Below, one piece after another: positions 16,671-26,276 of a DNA stretch of 36,379 bases. Numbering within the stretch: the first letter of the stretch is position 1; each line of letters begins with the position of its first letter. Source of the DNA: QNZT01 sp964573205 (GTDB lineage: Bacteria > Campylobacterota > Campylobacteria > Campylobacterales > QNZT01); the NCBI GenBank assembly GCA_964573205.1, contig CAZNIT010000031.1, positions 1 to 36,379 on the forward strand. Direction: 5' to 3'. The notes beneath the pieces were generated by a model that did no database searches, was not told the origin of the DNA, and saw nothing but the letters and a program-made list of their open reading frames with translations. Position numbers and translations under genes: made by a program.

Positions 16671-17978
16671 TTGTCTAAAAAATTGTTTATCCAAACTATC
16701 GGTTGCGCTATGAACGTACGTGATAGCGAGCATATGATAGCCGAATTGAGTCAAAAAGAAGATTATGAACTTATCGACGGATATGAAGATGCCGACCTGA
16801 TTTTGATAAACACCTGTAGTGTGCGCGAAAAGCCCGTACAAAAACTTTTTTCCGAAATCGGACAATTTAACAAAAAGAAAAAAGAGGGTGCTAAAATAGG
16901 AGTATGCGGTTGTACGGCCAGTCATTTAGGAGATGAAATATTAAAACGCGCGCCATATGTCGATTTTGTTCTCGGAGCTAGAAATGTTTCGAAAATCACG
17001 AATGTGATTCATAAAAAAGGTGCCGTTGAAATAGATATAGACTTCGACGAGAGTACATACGCTTTTAGCGATTATAGAAATACTCCCTATAAAGCTCTTA
17101 TCAATATATCGATAGGTTGCGATAAACAGTGTACTTTTTGTATCGTTCCATCGACTAGGGGAGAAGAGATATCCATCCCCAGCGAGTTAATTGTCAAGGA
17201 GGCGAAAAAAGCCGCACTAAACGGCGCCAAAGAGATTTTTCTTCTGGGACAAAACGTAAACAACTACGGAAAGAAATTTACGACATCTGAAAAAAATGTA
17301 GATTTTGTCGATCTTCTGGAAATGATAAGCGAGATAGACGAAGTGAAAAGAATTAGGTTCACTTCTCCTCATCCGCTACATATGGATGATAGGTTTTTAA
17401 AGGTTTTTGCCGCAAATCCGAAAATATGCAAATCTATGCATATGCCTCTTCAAAGCGGTTCGAGTAGAATTTTAAAAGAGATGAAAAGAGGATATAGCAA
17501 AGAGTGGTTTTTGGATCGTGCGCAAAAACTTAGAGAGATGGTTCATGATGTACATATAAGTACGGATATAATCGTCGCTTTTCCGGGAGAGAGCGAAGAG
17601 GATTTCGAAGAGACTATGGATGTCGTCAATCGGGTGAAATTCGAACAAATGTTCAGTTTTAAATACTCTCCCAGACCGTTGACTAAAGCTGCTATGATGG
17701 AGCCGGTCGATCCTTCGGTGGCCTCCGAACGACTCAAAACTCTTCAAGATCGACAAAACGAGATATTGGACGAGATATCTGCGGCGCAGTTTGGAAGAGT
17801 TTACGATGTCTATTTCGATGAGTTAAGAAGCGGTGGAAAAGTCGGCGGTAGAAGCGACAACAATTTTATGATCGAAGTAGAGGGAAGTGAAGAGCTGCTT
17901 GGCAAGATCGTACCCGTAAAGATCGTTGATCCGCGAAGGATGGTGCTTTATGGGGAAGTTATTAAGCAAGAAGTTTAA
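16671..17978 (+). CDS. miaB: tRNA-2-methylthio-N6-isopentenyladenosine-37 methylthiotransferase
   Basis: 435 aa, beginning at TTG 16671 with AAGGA at 16661-16665; no ATG is better placed. The N-terminal UPF0004 domain carries Cys12 (TIGCAMN), Cys49 (NTCSVREK) and Cys81 (CGCTAS), which bind the auxiliary cluster. The radical SAM triad is Cys150, Cys154 and Cys157 (GCDKQCTFC). A TRAM domain forms the C-terminus. It adds a methylthio group to i6A37 of tRNAs reading UNN codons. Its last 29 bases overlap the next gene. Confidence 0.96.
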   Translation: MSKKLFIQTIGCAMNVRDSEHMIAELSQKEDYELIDGYEDADLILINTCSVREKPVQKLFSEIGQFNKKKKEGAKIGVCGCTASHLGDEILKRAPYVDFVLGARNVSKITNVIHKKGAVEIDIDFDESTYAFSDYRNTPYKALINISIGCDKQCTFCIVPSTRGEEISIPSELIVKEAKKAALNGAKEIFLLGQNVNNYGKKFTTSEKNVDFVDLLEMISEIDEVKRIRFTSPHPLHMDDRFLKVFAANPKICKSMHMPLQSGSSRILKEMKRGYSKEWFLDRAQKLREMVHDVHISTDIIVAFPGESEEDFEETMDVVNRVKFEQMFSFKYSPRPLTKAAMMEPVDPSVASERLKTLQDRQNEILDEISAAQFGRVYDVYFDELRSGGKVGGRSDNNFMIEVEGSEELLGKIVPVKIVDPRRMVLYGEVIKQEV

Positions 17979-18579
17979 ACGAAAGATTTTACTATCTTTC
18001 ATACCCCCTCTTGGCTACTTGATGATCAGAGTGCTTTATCTGACTTGTAAAAAGAGGTTTCATTTGCCTAAAGAGGGTTATGTCGCTCCGTCATTAGTAG
18101 CTTTTTGGCATGGGGAGATACTCATGAATCCCTTTTTGTATAAAAAATATATGAAAAATGTTAAAATGTCATTGATGATAAGCGAACATTTCGACGGTGA
18201 ACTTATCGCAAGGACCGCCGGCTTTTTCGGGTTTTCTTTTATACGAGGAAGTAGCTTTAAAGGCGGCGTAAAAGCTTTGAAAGAGAGTTTCAAAAAGATC
18301 GAAGAGGGTGAAAGTATAGCTATAACGCCTGATGGTCCAAGAGGTCCCAGGCACTCGGTAGCGGACGGGATAGTGGCTATCGCTCAGAAAAAAAATTTGC
18401 CGATAATTACCTATAGATATAAAGCTTCGTCTTTTTGGCAGATCAACAGTTGGGATCGCTTCATTATACCCAAACCGTTTTGCAGACTCGATTTTTATGC
18501 CGGTGAACCCTTTTATGTAAGCGGCATGAGTAAAGAAGAAGCTAAAAAGAGGATAAAGGAGAAACTAAATCATGTTTAA
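17950..18579 (+). CDS. Lysophospholipid acyltransferase-like protein (DUF374)
   Basis: 209 aa from ATG 17950, nine bases after an AAGGA inside the end of miaB; a TTG at 17926 gives a longer reading but lacks this support. The DUF374 signature is present: AFWHGEILMNP with His54, FIRGSSFKGG, and TPDGPRGPR (127-135). An N-terminal hydrophobic stretch (about 13-30) suggests membrane association. The fold is that of glycerolipid acyltransferases, so a role in lipid A or phospholipid acylation is plausible but the substrate is unknown. Confidence 0.88.
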   Translation: MGKLLSKKFKRKILLSFIPPLGYLMIRVLYLTCKKRFHLPKEGYVAPSLVAFWHGEILMNPFLYKKYMKNVKMSLMISEHFDGELIARTAGFFGFSFIRGSSFKGGVKALKESFKKIEEGESIAITPDGPRGPRHSVADGIVAIAQKKNLPIITYRYKASSFWQINSWDRFIIPKPFCRLDFYAGEPFYVSGMSKEEAKKRIKEKLNHV

Positions 18580-19033
18580 AGCTATATTTACCGCTTTGAC
18601 GGTTTTTGTCGTAATTATGGTTATCTTCTTTTTCGGTTTTAGCGACTCTTACAGATACTCTATGCAAGCGCGTGTAAAATATTTTATGGGTGATTATCAA
18701 GAGGCTAGAGATCTTGCAAAAAAAGCTTTCGATCTTGATCCTTATAACAAAATGGCTTTTTCTATTTTGGCTCAGAGTAAAATTTCCGCCGAGCTTGCGG
18801 ATTATATTTTGGAAGCGGATAATTATTTAAAAAAAATAGAAAATTTAACAAATAAGCAAAATTTTAGTAAGCGAGATAAAATTAAAATTAAAATGATAAC
18901 GGAAGTGATGACGCAAAAGTTTCAAAAGTTGAATCCTACCGTTATGACGGATAAAGAGTTATATGCACAGTGCATAAAACGATATAAAAAATTCAAAACG
19001 ATTTATGAAAAATTATTTCAAAAACCAGAGTGA
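18572..19033 (+). CDS. Membrane-anchored TPR-like protein
   Basis: 153 aa; its ATG overlaps the preceding gene by 8 bases. One N-terminal membrane segment (about 4-24, FTALTVFVVIMVIFFFGF) is followed by a TPR-like helical hairpin (MQARVKYFMGDYQEARDLAK and FDLDPYNKMA, about 31-63) and a Lys-rich helical tail. It may serve as a scaffold at the inner membrane. The next gene starts inside its last 29 bases. Confidence 0.72.
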   Translation: MFKAIFTALTVFVVIMVIFFFGFSDSYRYSMQARVKYFMGDYQEARDLAKKAFDLDPYNKMAFSILAQSKISAELADYILEADNYLKKIENLTNKQNFSKRDKIKIKMITEVMTQKFQKLNPTVMTDKELYAQCIKRYKKFKTIYEKLFQKPE

Positions 19034-19850
19034 TAACTTTCTAAACTATCTGGAAAACAATTTAAACTATTCGGGAAATACAATTTACACTTATAGAGTC
19101 AATCTCAACGAAGCTTTGGAATATCTGGATATATCGCTAGAGAATAATGTATATCTGATAGATATGATGGGGTATAGAATGAAAATCTCCACAAAAAGCA
19201 AAAAGACCATTTATAAAAAAATATCCATAGTCAAATCGTTTGTTAATTATCTGCGAAATAGAGGCGTCGTTTTGAAGCTTTTGAACGATACTAACGTAAA
19301 AGTTCCGAAAACTCTGCCTAAACCGGTTGCTAAAATCCATATCTACGAAGCTTTGCAAAAGTGCGATCTTCAGGAGAGGGTGATTTTGAAAGTCGCTTAT
19401 TCTCTGGGACTTCGTGTTAGTGAAATGGCAAATTTAAAAATTGAATTTATTAAACATGAGTGGGTGTCGATTAAAGGAAAAGGTGATAAAATCAGACACT
19501 TACCGTTGTTGAAAAGTTTACAAAAAGAGCTCAAACTATATATCGAAAGTGTGAAACCGAACTGTTATCTATTCGAAAAATCGGGCGTTAAATTGAGTGA
19601 AAACCAGATTCGTTACAGGATAAAAAAGATTTTTGAAAAGATAGGCATCAAGGTGACGCCTCATCAATTAAGGCATGCTTTTGCCAGCGATCTATTGAAC
19701 GAGGGTGCGAGAATTACGGACGTAAGTCTGCTACTTGGGCATTCGTCGCTTGAAACGACGCAGATATATACGAAGCTGACCGGTAGTATGAAAATGCATC
19801 ACTATAAAAAAGCACATCCTATGTGCGGGGAGAGAGATGGGACTATTTAA
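19005..19850 (+). CDS. Tyrosine recombinase, Xer-like
   Basis: 281 aa with an N-terminal SAM-like DNA-binding domain (about 8-90) and the catalytic domain. The active-site set is complete: Arg137 (GLRVSEMANL), Lys158 (KGKGDK), His220 and Arg223 (HQLRHAF), His246 (LGHSS) and Tyr255 (TTQIYTKL). Its length and position within a housekeeping operon favour a chromosomal XerC/D/H-type protein over a phage integrase. It may resolve chromosome dimers, but I did not find a dif site in the window. It overlaps its neighbours on both sides. Confidence 0.88.
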   Translation: MKNYFKNQSDNFLNYLENNLNYSGNTIYTYRVNLNEALEYLDISLENNVYLIDMMGYRMKISTKSKKTIYKKISIVKSFVNYLRNRGVVLKLLNDTNVKVPKTLPKPVAKIHIYEALQKCDLQERVILKVAYSLGLRVSEMANLKIEFIKHEWVSIKGKGDKIRHLPLLKSLQKELKLYIESVKPNCYLFEKSGVKLSENQIRYRIKKIFEKIGIKVTPHQLRHAFASDLLNEGARITDVSLLLGHSSLETTQIYTKLTGSMKMHHYKKAHPMCGERDGTI

Positions 19851-20847
19851 AGCTATAAAAAAGCGAATGACAAATCAGTTCATCGCGGTTATAGTCTATG
19901 AAGAGAGTTGTGCTATAAAAGTAAAGCGAGTTAAAAAGACTCAAACTCTTCTAGAAGAGACGAAAGAGTTCGAACTTCACTCAAAAGAGCGTCTCTCAAA
20001 AGATGTCATAACCTATATCCAAACACTTCAAGAAGATGTGGAGCAAACCTACATCGTACTTTTTTTAAATTCTTACGGTCAAGGAGTGGTGCCATCTTGT
20101 TTAAAATCCGATTATAAAAAATACCATATCGACTACAACAATGTTAAAGAGATATGTATCGATAAAAAATATTCCATATATGCGTCGCTTATAGATATTA
20201 AATGGGCCGAGAAACTTTTTATCGACACGGGACTGGATTTTATTTTCTCTCCTTTTTTGATTTTGGATTCTCTTATCAAGAGAGAGACTTCGCAAGATAA
20301 AGAGAATGTCACGCTTTATATGATGAATTGCGTAAACTCCATAACCGTAATGATTTTTAAAGGCGGGCGTTTGTTATACGGGGCTTTTATAAACATAGCC
20401 AAGGAGGAGGATCTTTTAAGTTCCGATTTTGAGAGTGAGGATACGGACGGCGACTCATTGGAAGATGAGATGCTCGAAGAGATAGACCTTGATTTGGAGA
20501 TGGAAGAGAATACGGAGATTTTAGATATTCTCGATGATGTACAAAGTGACGAAAAGCAGTTTCAAAGTACCCATAAAGACGAAAATGAGGAAGTCGTAAG
20601 CAGACTTTTCGGGCAGGATTTGAGACTCGTTAAATATTTCGACGCTTCATTGAGAGAATTTTATGAAAATGAACTTTACGATAGCGATTTTATAACAGCG
20701 GTTAAGATATACGATAGCTGTGATTTAAGTAAAGAGGTTATAGAGTATTTAAAAGAGCAGTTGTTGATAGACATCAAAAGAGACTCTATCGATATTCATG
20801 ATCAACTTTTAAAGCTCGCGATGCAGGAGACGGATATAAATGCGTAG
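19837..20847 (+). CDS. Unknown protein in PilM position (possible actin-like assembly platform subunit)
   Basis: 336 aa, beginning 14 bases before the Xer stop. Residues 1-190 alternate beta strands and helices (FIAVIVYEESCAIKVKRVKK; VTLYMMNCVNSITVMIFKGG; LLYGAFINI), reminiscent of the actin-like fold of PilM or the cytoplasmic part of GspL. A very acidic linker (about 200-255, many Glu and Asp) precedes a C-terminal helical part. No signal peptide or membrane span is seen, so it is cytoplasmic. Two single-span proteins with coiled coils follow, matching pilM-pilN-pilO order. The assignment rests on layout and fold impression, not on recognised motifs. Confidence 0.6.
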   Translation: MGLFKAIKKRMTNQFIAVIVYEESCAIKVKRVKKTQTLLEETKEFELHSKERLSKDVITYIQTLQEDVEQTYIVLFLNSYGQGVVPSCLKSDYKKYHIDYNNVKEICIDKKYSIYASLIDIKWAEKLFIDTGLDFIFSPFLILDSLIKRETSQDKENVTLYMMNCVNSITVMIFKGGRLLYGAFINIAKEEDLLSSDFESEDTDGDSLEDEMLEEIDLDLEMEENTEILDILDDVQSDEKQFQSTHKDENEEVVSRLFGQDLRLVKYFDASLREFYENELYDSDFITAVKIYDSCDLSKEVIEYLKEQLLIDIKRDSIDIHDQLLKLAMQETDINA

Positions 20848-21355
20848 TTTCATCAAGCCTCGAAAAAAGAGATTACTAGATCGGATGAGTGCGCTTTGGC
20901 TCTCTTTTATCATATTGGTTTCGATCGGATTGATCGTTTTTGGAGTGATAATTCACTATAAATCTTCGTTTTATATAAAGATGCTCGACTCTTTACAACA
21001 TCAAAACGCTACAACTTCAAAAGAGGTCACGAACTTAAGCAAAAAGGTTATGCTTATAAATTCGCAAAAAAAGATTTACGATGAAGTCGAAAAAACGAAC
21101 GATGTTTTGAAAGTGAGTATGAAAAATCTCTTCGATCTCATTCCGGATCAAATTACTTTGACAAGTGTTGTTATGGAGAGAAATTCACTGCTTTTGAAAG
21201 GGTATTCAATCAGCAAAGAAGCATATACGTTATTGCTTCAGCCTCCTTTAAAGTCTATTTTTACAAAAAGCGAGGTCAAATTTTCAAAAATGAAAGACGC
21301 AAAAGTGGAGTTTGAATCTTTTAATACGATACAGCCGCAAAAGGTCGAAAAATGA
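20840..21355 (+). CDS. PilN-like single-span membrane protein
   Basis: 171 aa, overlapping its neighbours by 8 bases (before) and 4 bases (after). A basic cytoplasmic N-terminus (RSFIKPRKKRLLDRM) is followed by one membrane segment (about 17-39), a coiled coil (about 45-85), and a small domain (ITLTSVVMERNSLLLKGYS... to the end). IPDQITLTSVVMERNSLLLK resembles the ferredoxin-like part of PilN (pattern: LPxGVxLTSLxxxxxxLxLxG). I infer a PilN/GspL-type periplasmic assembly subunit. Confidence 0.65.
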   Translation: MRSFIKPRKKRLLDRMSALWLSFIILVSIGLIVFGVIIHYKSSFYIKMLDSLQHQNATTSKEVTNLSKKVMLINSQKKIYDEVEKTNDVLKVSMKNLFDLIPDQITLTSVVMERNSLLLKGYSISKEAYTLLLQPPLKSIFTKSEVKFSKMKDAKVEFESFNTIQPQKVEK

Positions 21356-21873
21356 GTGAAGCTTCAAATAAAAAGACATTGAGATTCATTATATTCATAC
21401 TCGCTTTTATGGTCGTAGTGATGTTTTTCGTATTTCTTTTTGTCATACCTTCTATAAAAACATACAAAAGTAAAAAAGCGGAATACTCTTTTCAAAAGCG
21501 TCAGGAGATCATACTTCGAGAAAAACGCCAAGAGCTTGAAAAAAAATTGAGCGATTTGCAAAATAGATATAAAAAAACGATTAAGGCGTTTGCCAACGAT
21601 TTTAACGAAGATGAGTTTTTAACTCTCGCAAAGCGATATTTCAACAATGTAAACTTAAAGCGGATGAAAAAAACAAAGAGTGAAAGCGGTTTGGATATTT
21701 ATGAATTCAGCGCCGATTTTAATGCGAACACTCCCGTTAAGTTTTACGACTTTGTTGAAAATCTAAAGAGCGTGAACAATGTCATAAAAATCAATTTCCC
21801 GGTAATTTTGCAGGCATCCGGCGGTAAGATAGATCTTAAATTCAACATGAGTGTTTATCATCTCAAAGAGTAG
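21352..21873 (+). CDS. PilO-like single-span membrane protein
   Basis: 173 aa, starting within the stop of the previous gene (ATGA). One membrane segment (about 10-32, LRFIIFILAFMVVVMFFVFLF) leads into a long Lys/Glu coiled coil (about 36-70) and a C-terminal domain of alternating strands and helices (VKFYDFVENLKSVNNVIKIN), as in PilO/GspM. It closes the operon. The downstream sequence has A- and T-runs (T8 at 21907-21914) after a weak hairpin that may terminate transcription. Confidence 0.65.
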   Translation: MSEASNKKTLRFIIFILAFMVVVMFFVFLFVIPSIKTYKSKKAEYSFQKRQEIILREKRQELEKKLSDLQNRYKKTIKAFANDFNEDEFLTLAKRYFNNVNLKRMKKTKSESGLDIYEFSADFNANTPVKFYDFVENLKSVNNVIKINFPVILQASGGKIDLKFNMSVYHLKE

Positions 21874-22027
21874 AAAAAAAACCTTGCTTTTTTCTTAAGG
21901 AAAAAATTTTTTTTCGAAAATAGGATATTCTTTTTACCCTATAGATATTAAAAATAAGATTACTAAACTTTTTTTTGCTTAAATATCATAATTTATACTA
22001 TATAAAGTTATATAAGTTAATTTTAGG

Positions 22028-22033
22028 TAAAAT
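22028..22033 (+). promoter_or_regulatory. Candidate -10 box for the repeat lipoprotein gene
   Basis: AGGTAAAATATA (hexamer TAAAAT) lies 31 bases before the ATG at 22065, with AAGGAG at 22054-22059 in the leader. A very AT-rich run precedes it from 21900. Confidence 0.45.
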
Positions 22034-22064
22034 ATATCGCACTAATAATTTAAAAGGAGTGAAA

Positions 22065-22982
22065 ATGAGAGTTTTTACAAAAAGTTCAGTAGTATTTGCA
22101 GTTGTCGCTGCGGTTGCTCTTAGTGGCTGTGCAGAAAAGAAGGTCTGCAATACCCCCGTAGCTAAAAAAGTCGAAGTTGCAAAAGTTGACAACAGAGACG
22201 CGGAAATCAAAGCGCTTCAAGCGGAGCTTGCCGAAGCAAGAGCTAAATCCGCGAAAGTCGTAACCGTTACAAAAACGGTTCAAGGCCCGAGCGAATTATA
22301 TCCGCCGAATGCAGAACCTGGCAAATGTTACGCTAGAGTTCTTACACCGGCAAAATACGAACTCAAAACCGAAAAAGTTTTAGTTAGAGAGCCCGGTGAG
22401 AGAATCGAGGTAATACCTGCAAAGTACGGTTACAAAACCGAAAAGGTACTTGTAAAAGAGGCTAGCGAGAGAATCGTTCCCGTTCCCGCGACTTACAAAA
22501 CGGTAAAAGAGAAAATTCTTGTTAAACCCGCAAGCGAAAAACTAGTTAAAGTACCTGCGAAATATAAAACGGTTACCGAAAAAGTTCTTGTGAAGCCCGG
22601 AGCTACCACTTGGAAAAAAGGTAGAGGTCTTGTAGAGAAAGTTGACGGTACTACCGGTGAGATTATGTGTCTTGTAGAGACTCCTCCGGTATATAAAACA
22701 ATTACCAAAAAAGTTTTGGTTTCACCTGCAACCGTTAAAAGAGTTCCTGTTCCGGCAGTTTACAAAACAGTTACGAAAAAAGTTGTAGATACTCCCGCTA
22801 CTACGAAAACTGTTCCTGTTCCGGCGGTTTACAAAACTGTAAAAGTTAAAACCGTTATTCAGCCGGCAAGCACAAGAACTATTCCTATCGCACCTGTTTA
22901 CAAAACTATCACGAAGAAGATAAAAGTCGCCGATCCGGTACTTCAGTGGAGAGAGGTTAAGTGTAAAACAATTATTCATTAA
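22065..22982 (+). CDS. Lipoprotein with eight YKTV-type repeats
   Basis: 305 aa from ATG 22065, supported by AAGGAG; an in-frame upstream TTG has no such signal. The signal peptide ends in lipobox LSGC (Cys22). A short Ala/Lys/Glu coiled coil (about 42-66) is followed by GKCYARV and then repeats of about 23 residues with the core YKTVTKKVLV-x-PA-x-VPVPA, beginning near residues 98, 120, 143, 166, 209, 232, 255 and 278. A 20-residue insert (WKKGRGLVEKVDGTTGEI and then MCLVE) splits them four and four. Similar arrays occur in proteobacterial envelope proteins that go on to a peptidoglycan-binding domain; this one stops at LQWREVKCKTIIH. Three Cys outside the lipobox region (88, 202, 299) recur at segment edges. 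Monocistronic. Confidence 0.85.
   Translation: MRVFTKSSVVFAVVAAVALSGCAEKKVCNTPVAKKVEVAKVDNRDAEIKALQAELAEARAKSAKVVTVTKTVQGPSELYPPNAEPGKCYARVLTPAKYELKTEKVLVREPGERIEVIPAKYGYKTEKVLVKEASERIVPVPATYKTVKEKILVKPASEKLVKVPAKYKTVTEKVLVKPGATTWKKGRGLVEKVDGTTGEIMCLVETPPVYKTITKKVLVSPATVKRVPVPAVYKTVTKKVVDTPATTKTVPVPAVYKTVKVKTVIQPASTRTIPIAPVYKTITKKIKVADPVLQWREVKCKTIIH
22356..22928 (+). repeat. Degenerate in-gene tandem repeats of about 69 bases
   Basis: Eight copies encode the Tyr-Lys-Thr-Val/Lys/Leu-Val/Pro-Ala unit. Seven intervals are 22 or 23 codons, apart from one of 43 codons in the middle, where the Trp-Lys-Lys-Gly insert lies. Copies differ at the DNA level, so the array is old and not a recent slippage product. 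Confidence 0.8.
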
Positions 22983-23010
22983 TTAGTTTATACTCTTTTA
23001 CACATCTTAT

Positions 23011-23040
23011 CCGACAAAGAGATGTTTATCTCTTTGTCGG
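23011..23040 (+). terminator. Strong hairpin after the repeat lipoprotein gene
   Basis: A perfect 13-bp stem (CCGACAAAGAGAT with ATCTCTTTGTCGG) closes a GTTT loop and is followed by CTTTA. The stem is strong; the T tract is short. Confidence 0.65.
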
Positions 23041-23064
23041 CTTTACATACTCTCTTCTTTGCGC

Positions 23065-23070
23065 TAAAAT
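23065..23070 (+). promoter_or_regulatory. Candidate -10 box directly before comF
   Basis: GCTAAAATTG (hexamer TAAAAT) ends only 6 bases before the ATG at 23077, so transcription would begin at or beside the start codon. No Shine-Dalgarno is visible. Confidence 0.4.
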
Positions 23071-23076
23071 TGTCTT

Positions 23077-23652
23077 ATGCGCTGCTTACTCTGTCATGAT
23101 CTTTCGTTTTATATTATCTGTAAAAGATGTCAAAAAATATATTGCAGACCGACCTTGACATTTAGAGAATTACGAGACGGATTTAAAATATATAGCTTTT
23201 ATAGATATAAAGAGATAGAAGATCTTCTAAAAACAAAGCATACTCATATCGGTTCGGCCGTTTTTAAAATACTCGCTGAAAATTCGTTCGCTCATTTTAA
23301 AAGAGAGCTCCGATTCAACCAAACGGTAACTGCCGTTGCGATAGACGATCATGCTAGAAACGGTTATTCGCATACGGCTATTTTATCAAACGCTTTAAAA
23401 TGCAAAAATATAAAAGTGAGTTTTGGGCTTTTGAGAGCGAAAAATAGCGTGAATTATTCCGGCAAAAGCCTTGAATATAGATTGAACAATCCAAGAGATT
23501 TTATATATAAGCCAAACGATTCAAAATATGTCATTTTGATAGACGATATCGTTACTACCGCAACGACACTGTACGAAGCGAAACAAACGATCTTGAAGTG
23601 CGGGATAGTCCCGCTATTCGGGCTCGCGCTGGCGGATGCAAGTGACATATAA
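23077..23652 (+). CDS. comF: ComF-family phosphoribosyltransferase-like protein
   Basis: 191 aa. An N-terminal Cys cluster (MRCLLCHD and ICKRCQKIYC) forms the probable zinc finger of ComF proteins. The C-terminal half has a PRPP-type loop VILIDDIVTTATTL (about 151-164). ComF members are linked to natural transformation in several bacteria. A PilMNO-like set lies upstream in this window, so a competence link is possible. The ATG at 23077 has no ribosome binding site and a -10-like box almost abutting it. Confidence 0.88.
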   Translation: MRCLLCHDLSFYIICKRCQKIYCRPTLTFRELRDGFKIYSFYRYKEIEDLLKTKHTHIGSAVFKILAENSFAHFKRELRFNQTVTAVAIDDHARNGYSHTAILSNALKCKNIKVSFGLLRAKNSVNYSGKSLEYRLNNPRDFIYKPNDSKYVILIDDIVTTATTLYEAKQTILKCGIVPLFGLALADASDI

Positions 23653-23664
23653 GTGCTTTTTGGA

Positions 23665-23670
23665 TAAAAT
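23665..23670 (+). promoter_or_regulatory. Candidate -10 box for gyrA
   Basis: TGGATAAAATATC (hexamer TAAAAT) lies 30 bases before the gyrA ATG in the 48-base gap after comF. The leader carries AAAGGTAA. Confidence 0.5.
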
Positions 23671-23700
23671 ATCTAAATTTACTTAACAAAAGGTAACAAA

Positions 23701-26172
<2,472 letters not shown>

Positions 26173-26276
26173 AACTCTCTAGCTTATACTATATTTAAAT
26201 TACTTCATTAAAATAAATATTAATTAAAATCATGTTATATTAGAAACTATATATACTGCATAAAGGTTATAGTTTC

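Noticed and set aside
19005..19850. Recombinase as sign of an integrative element or prophage.
   Set aside because: It is embedded by overlaps in a housekeeping operon, with no att-like repeats, phage genes or change in base composition around it.
22356..22928. Regularly spaced repeats considered as a CRISPR array.
   Set aside because: The repeats are in frame, degenerate in DNA and encode a periodic protein; no unique spacers or cas genes.
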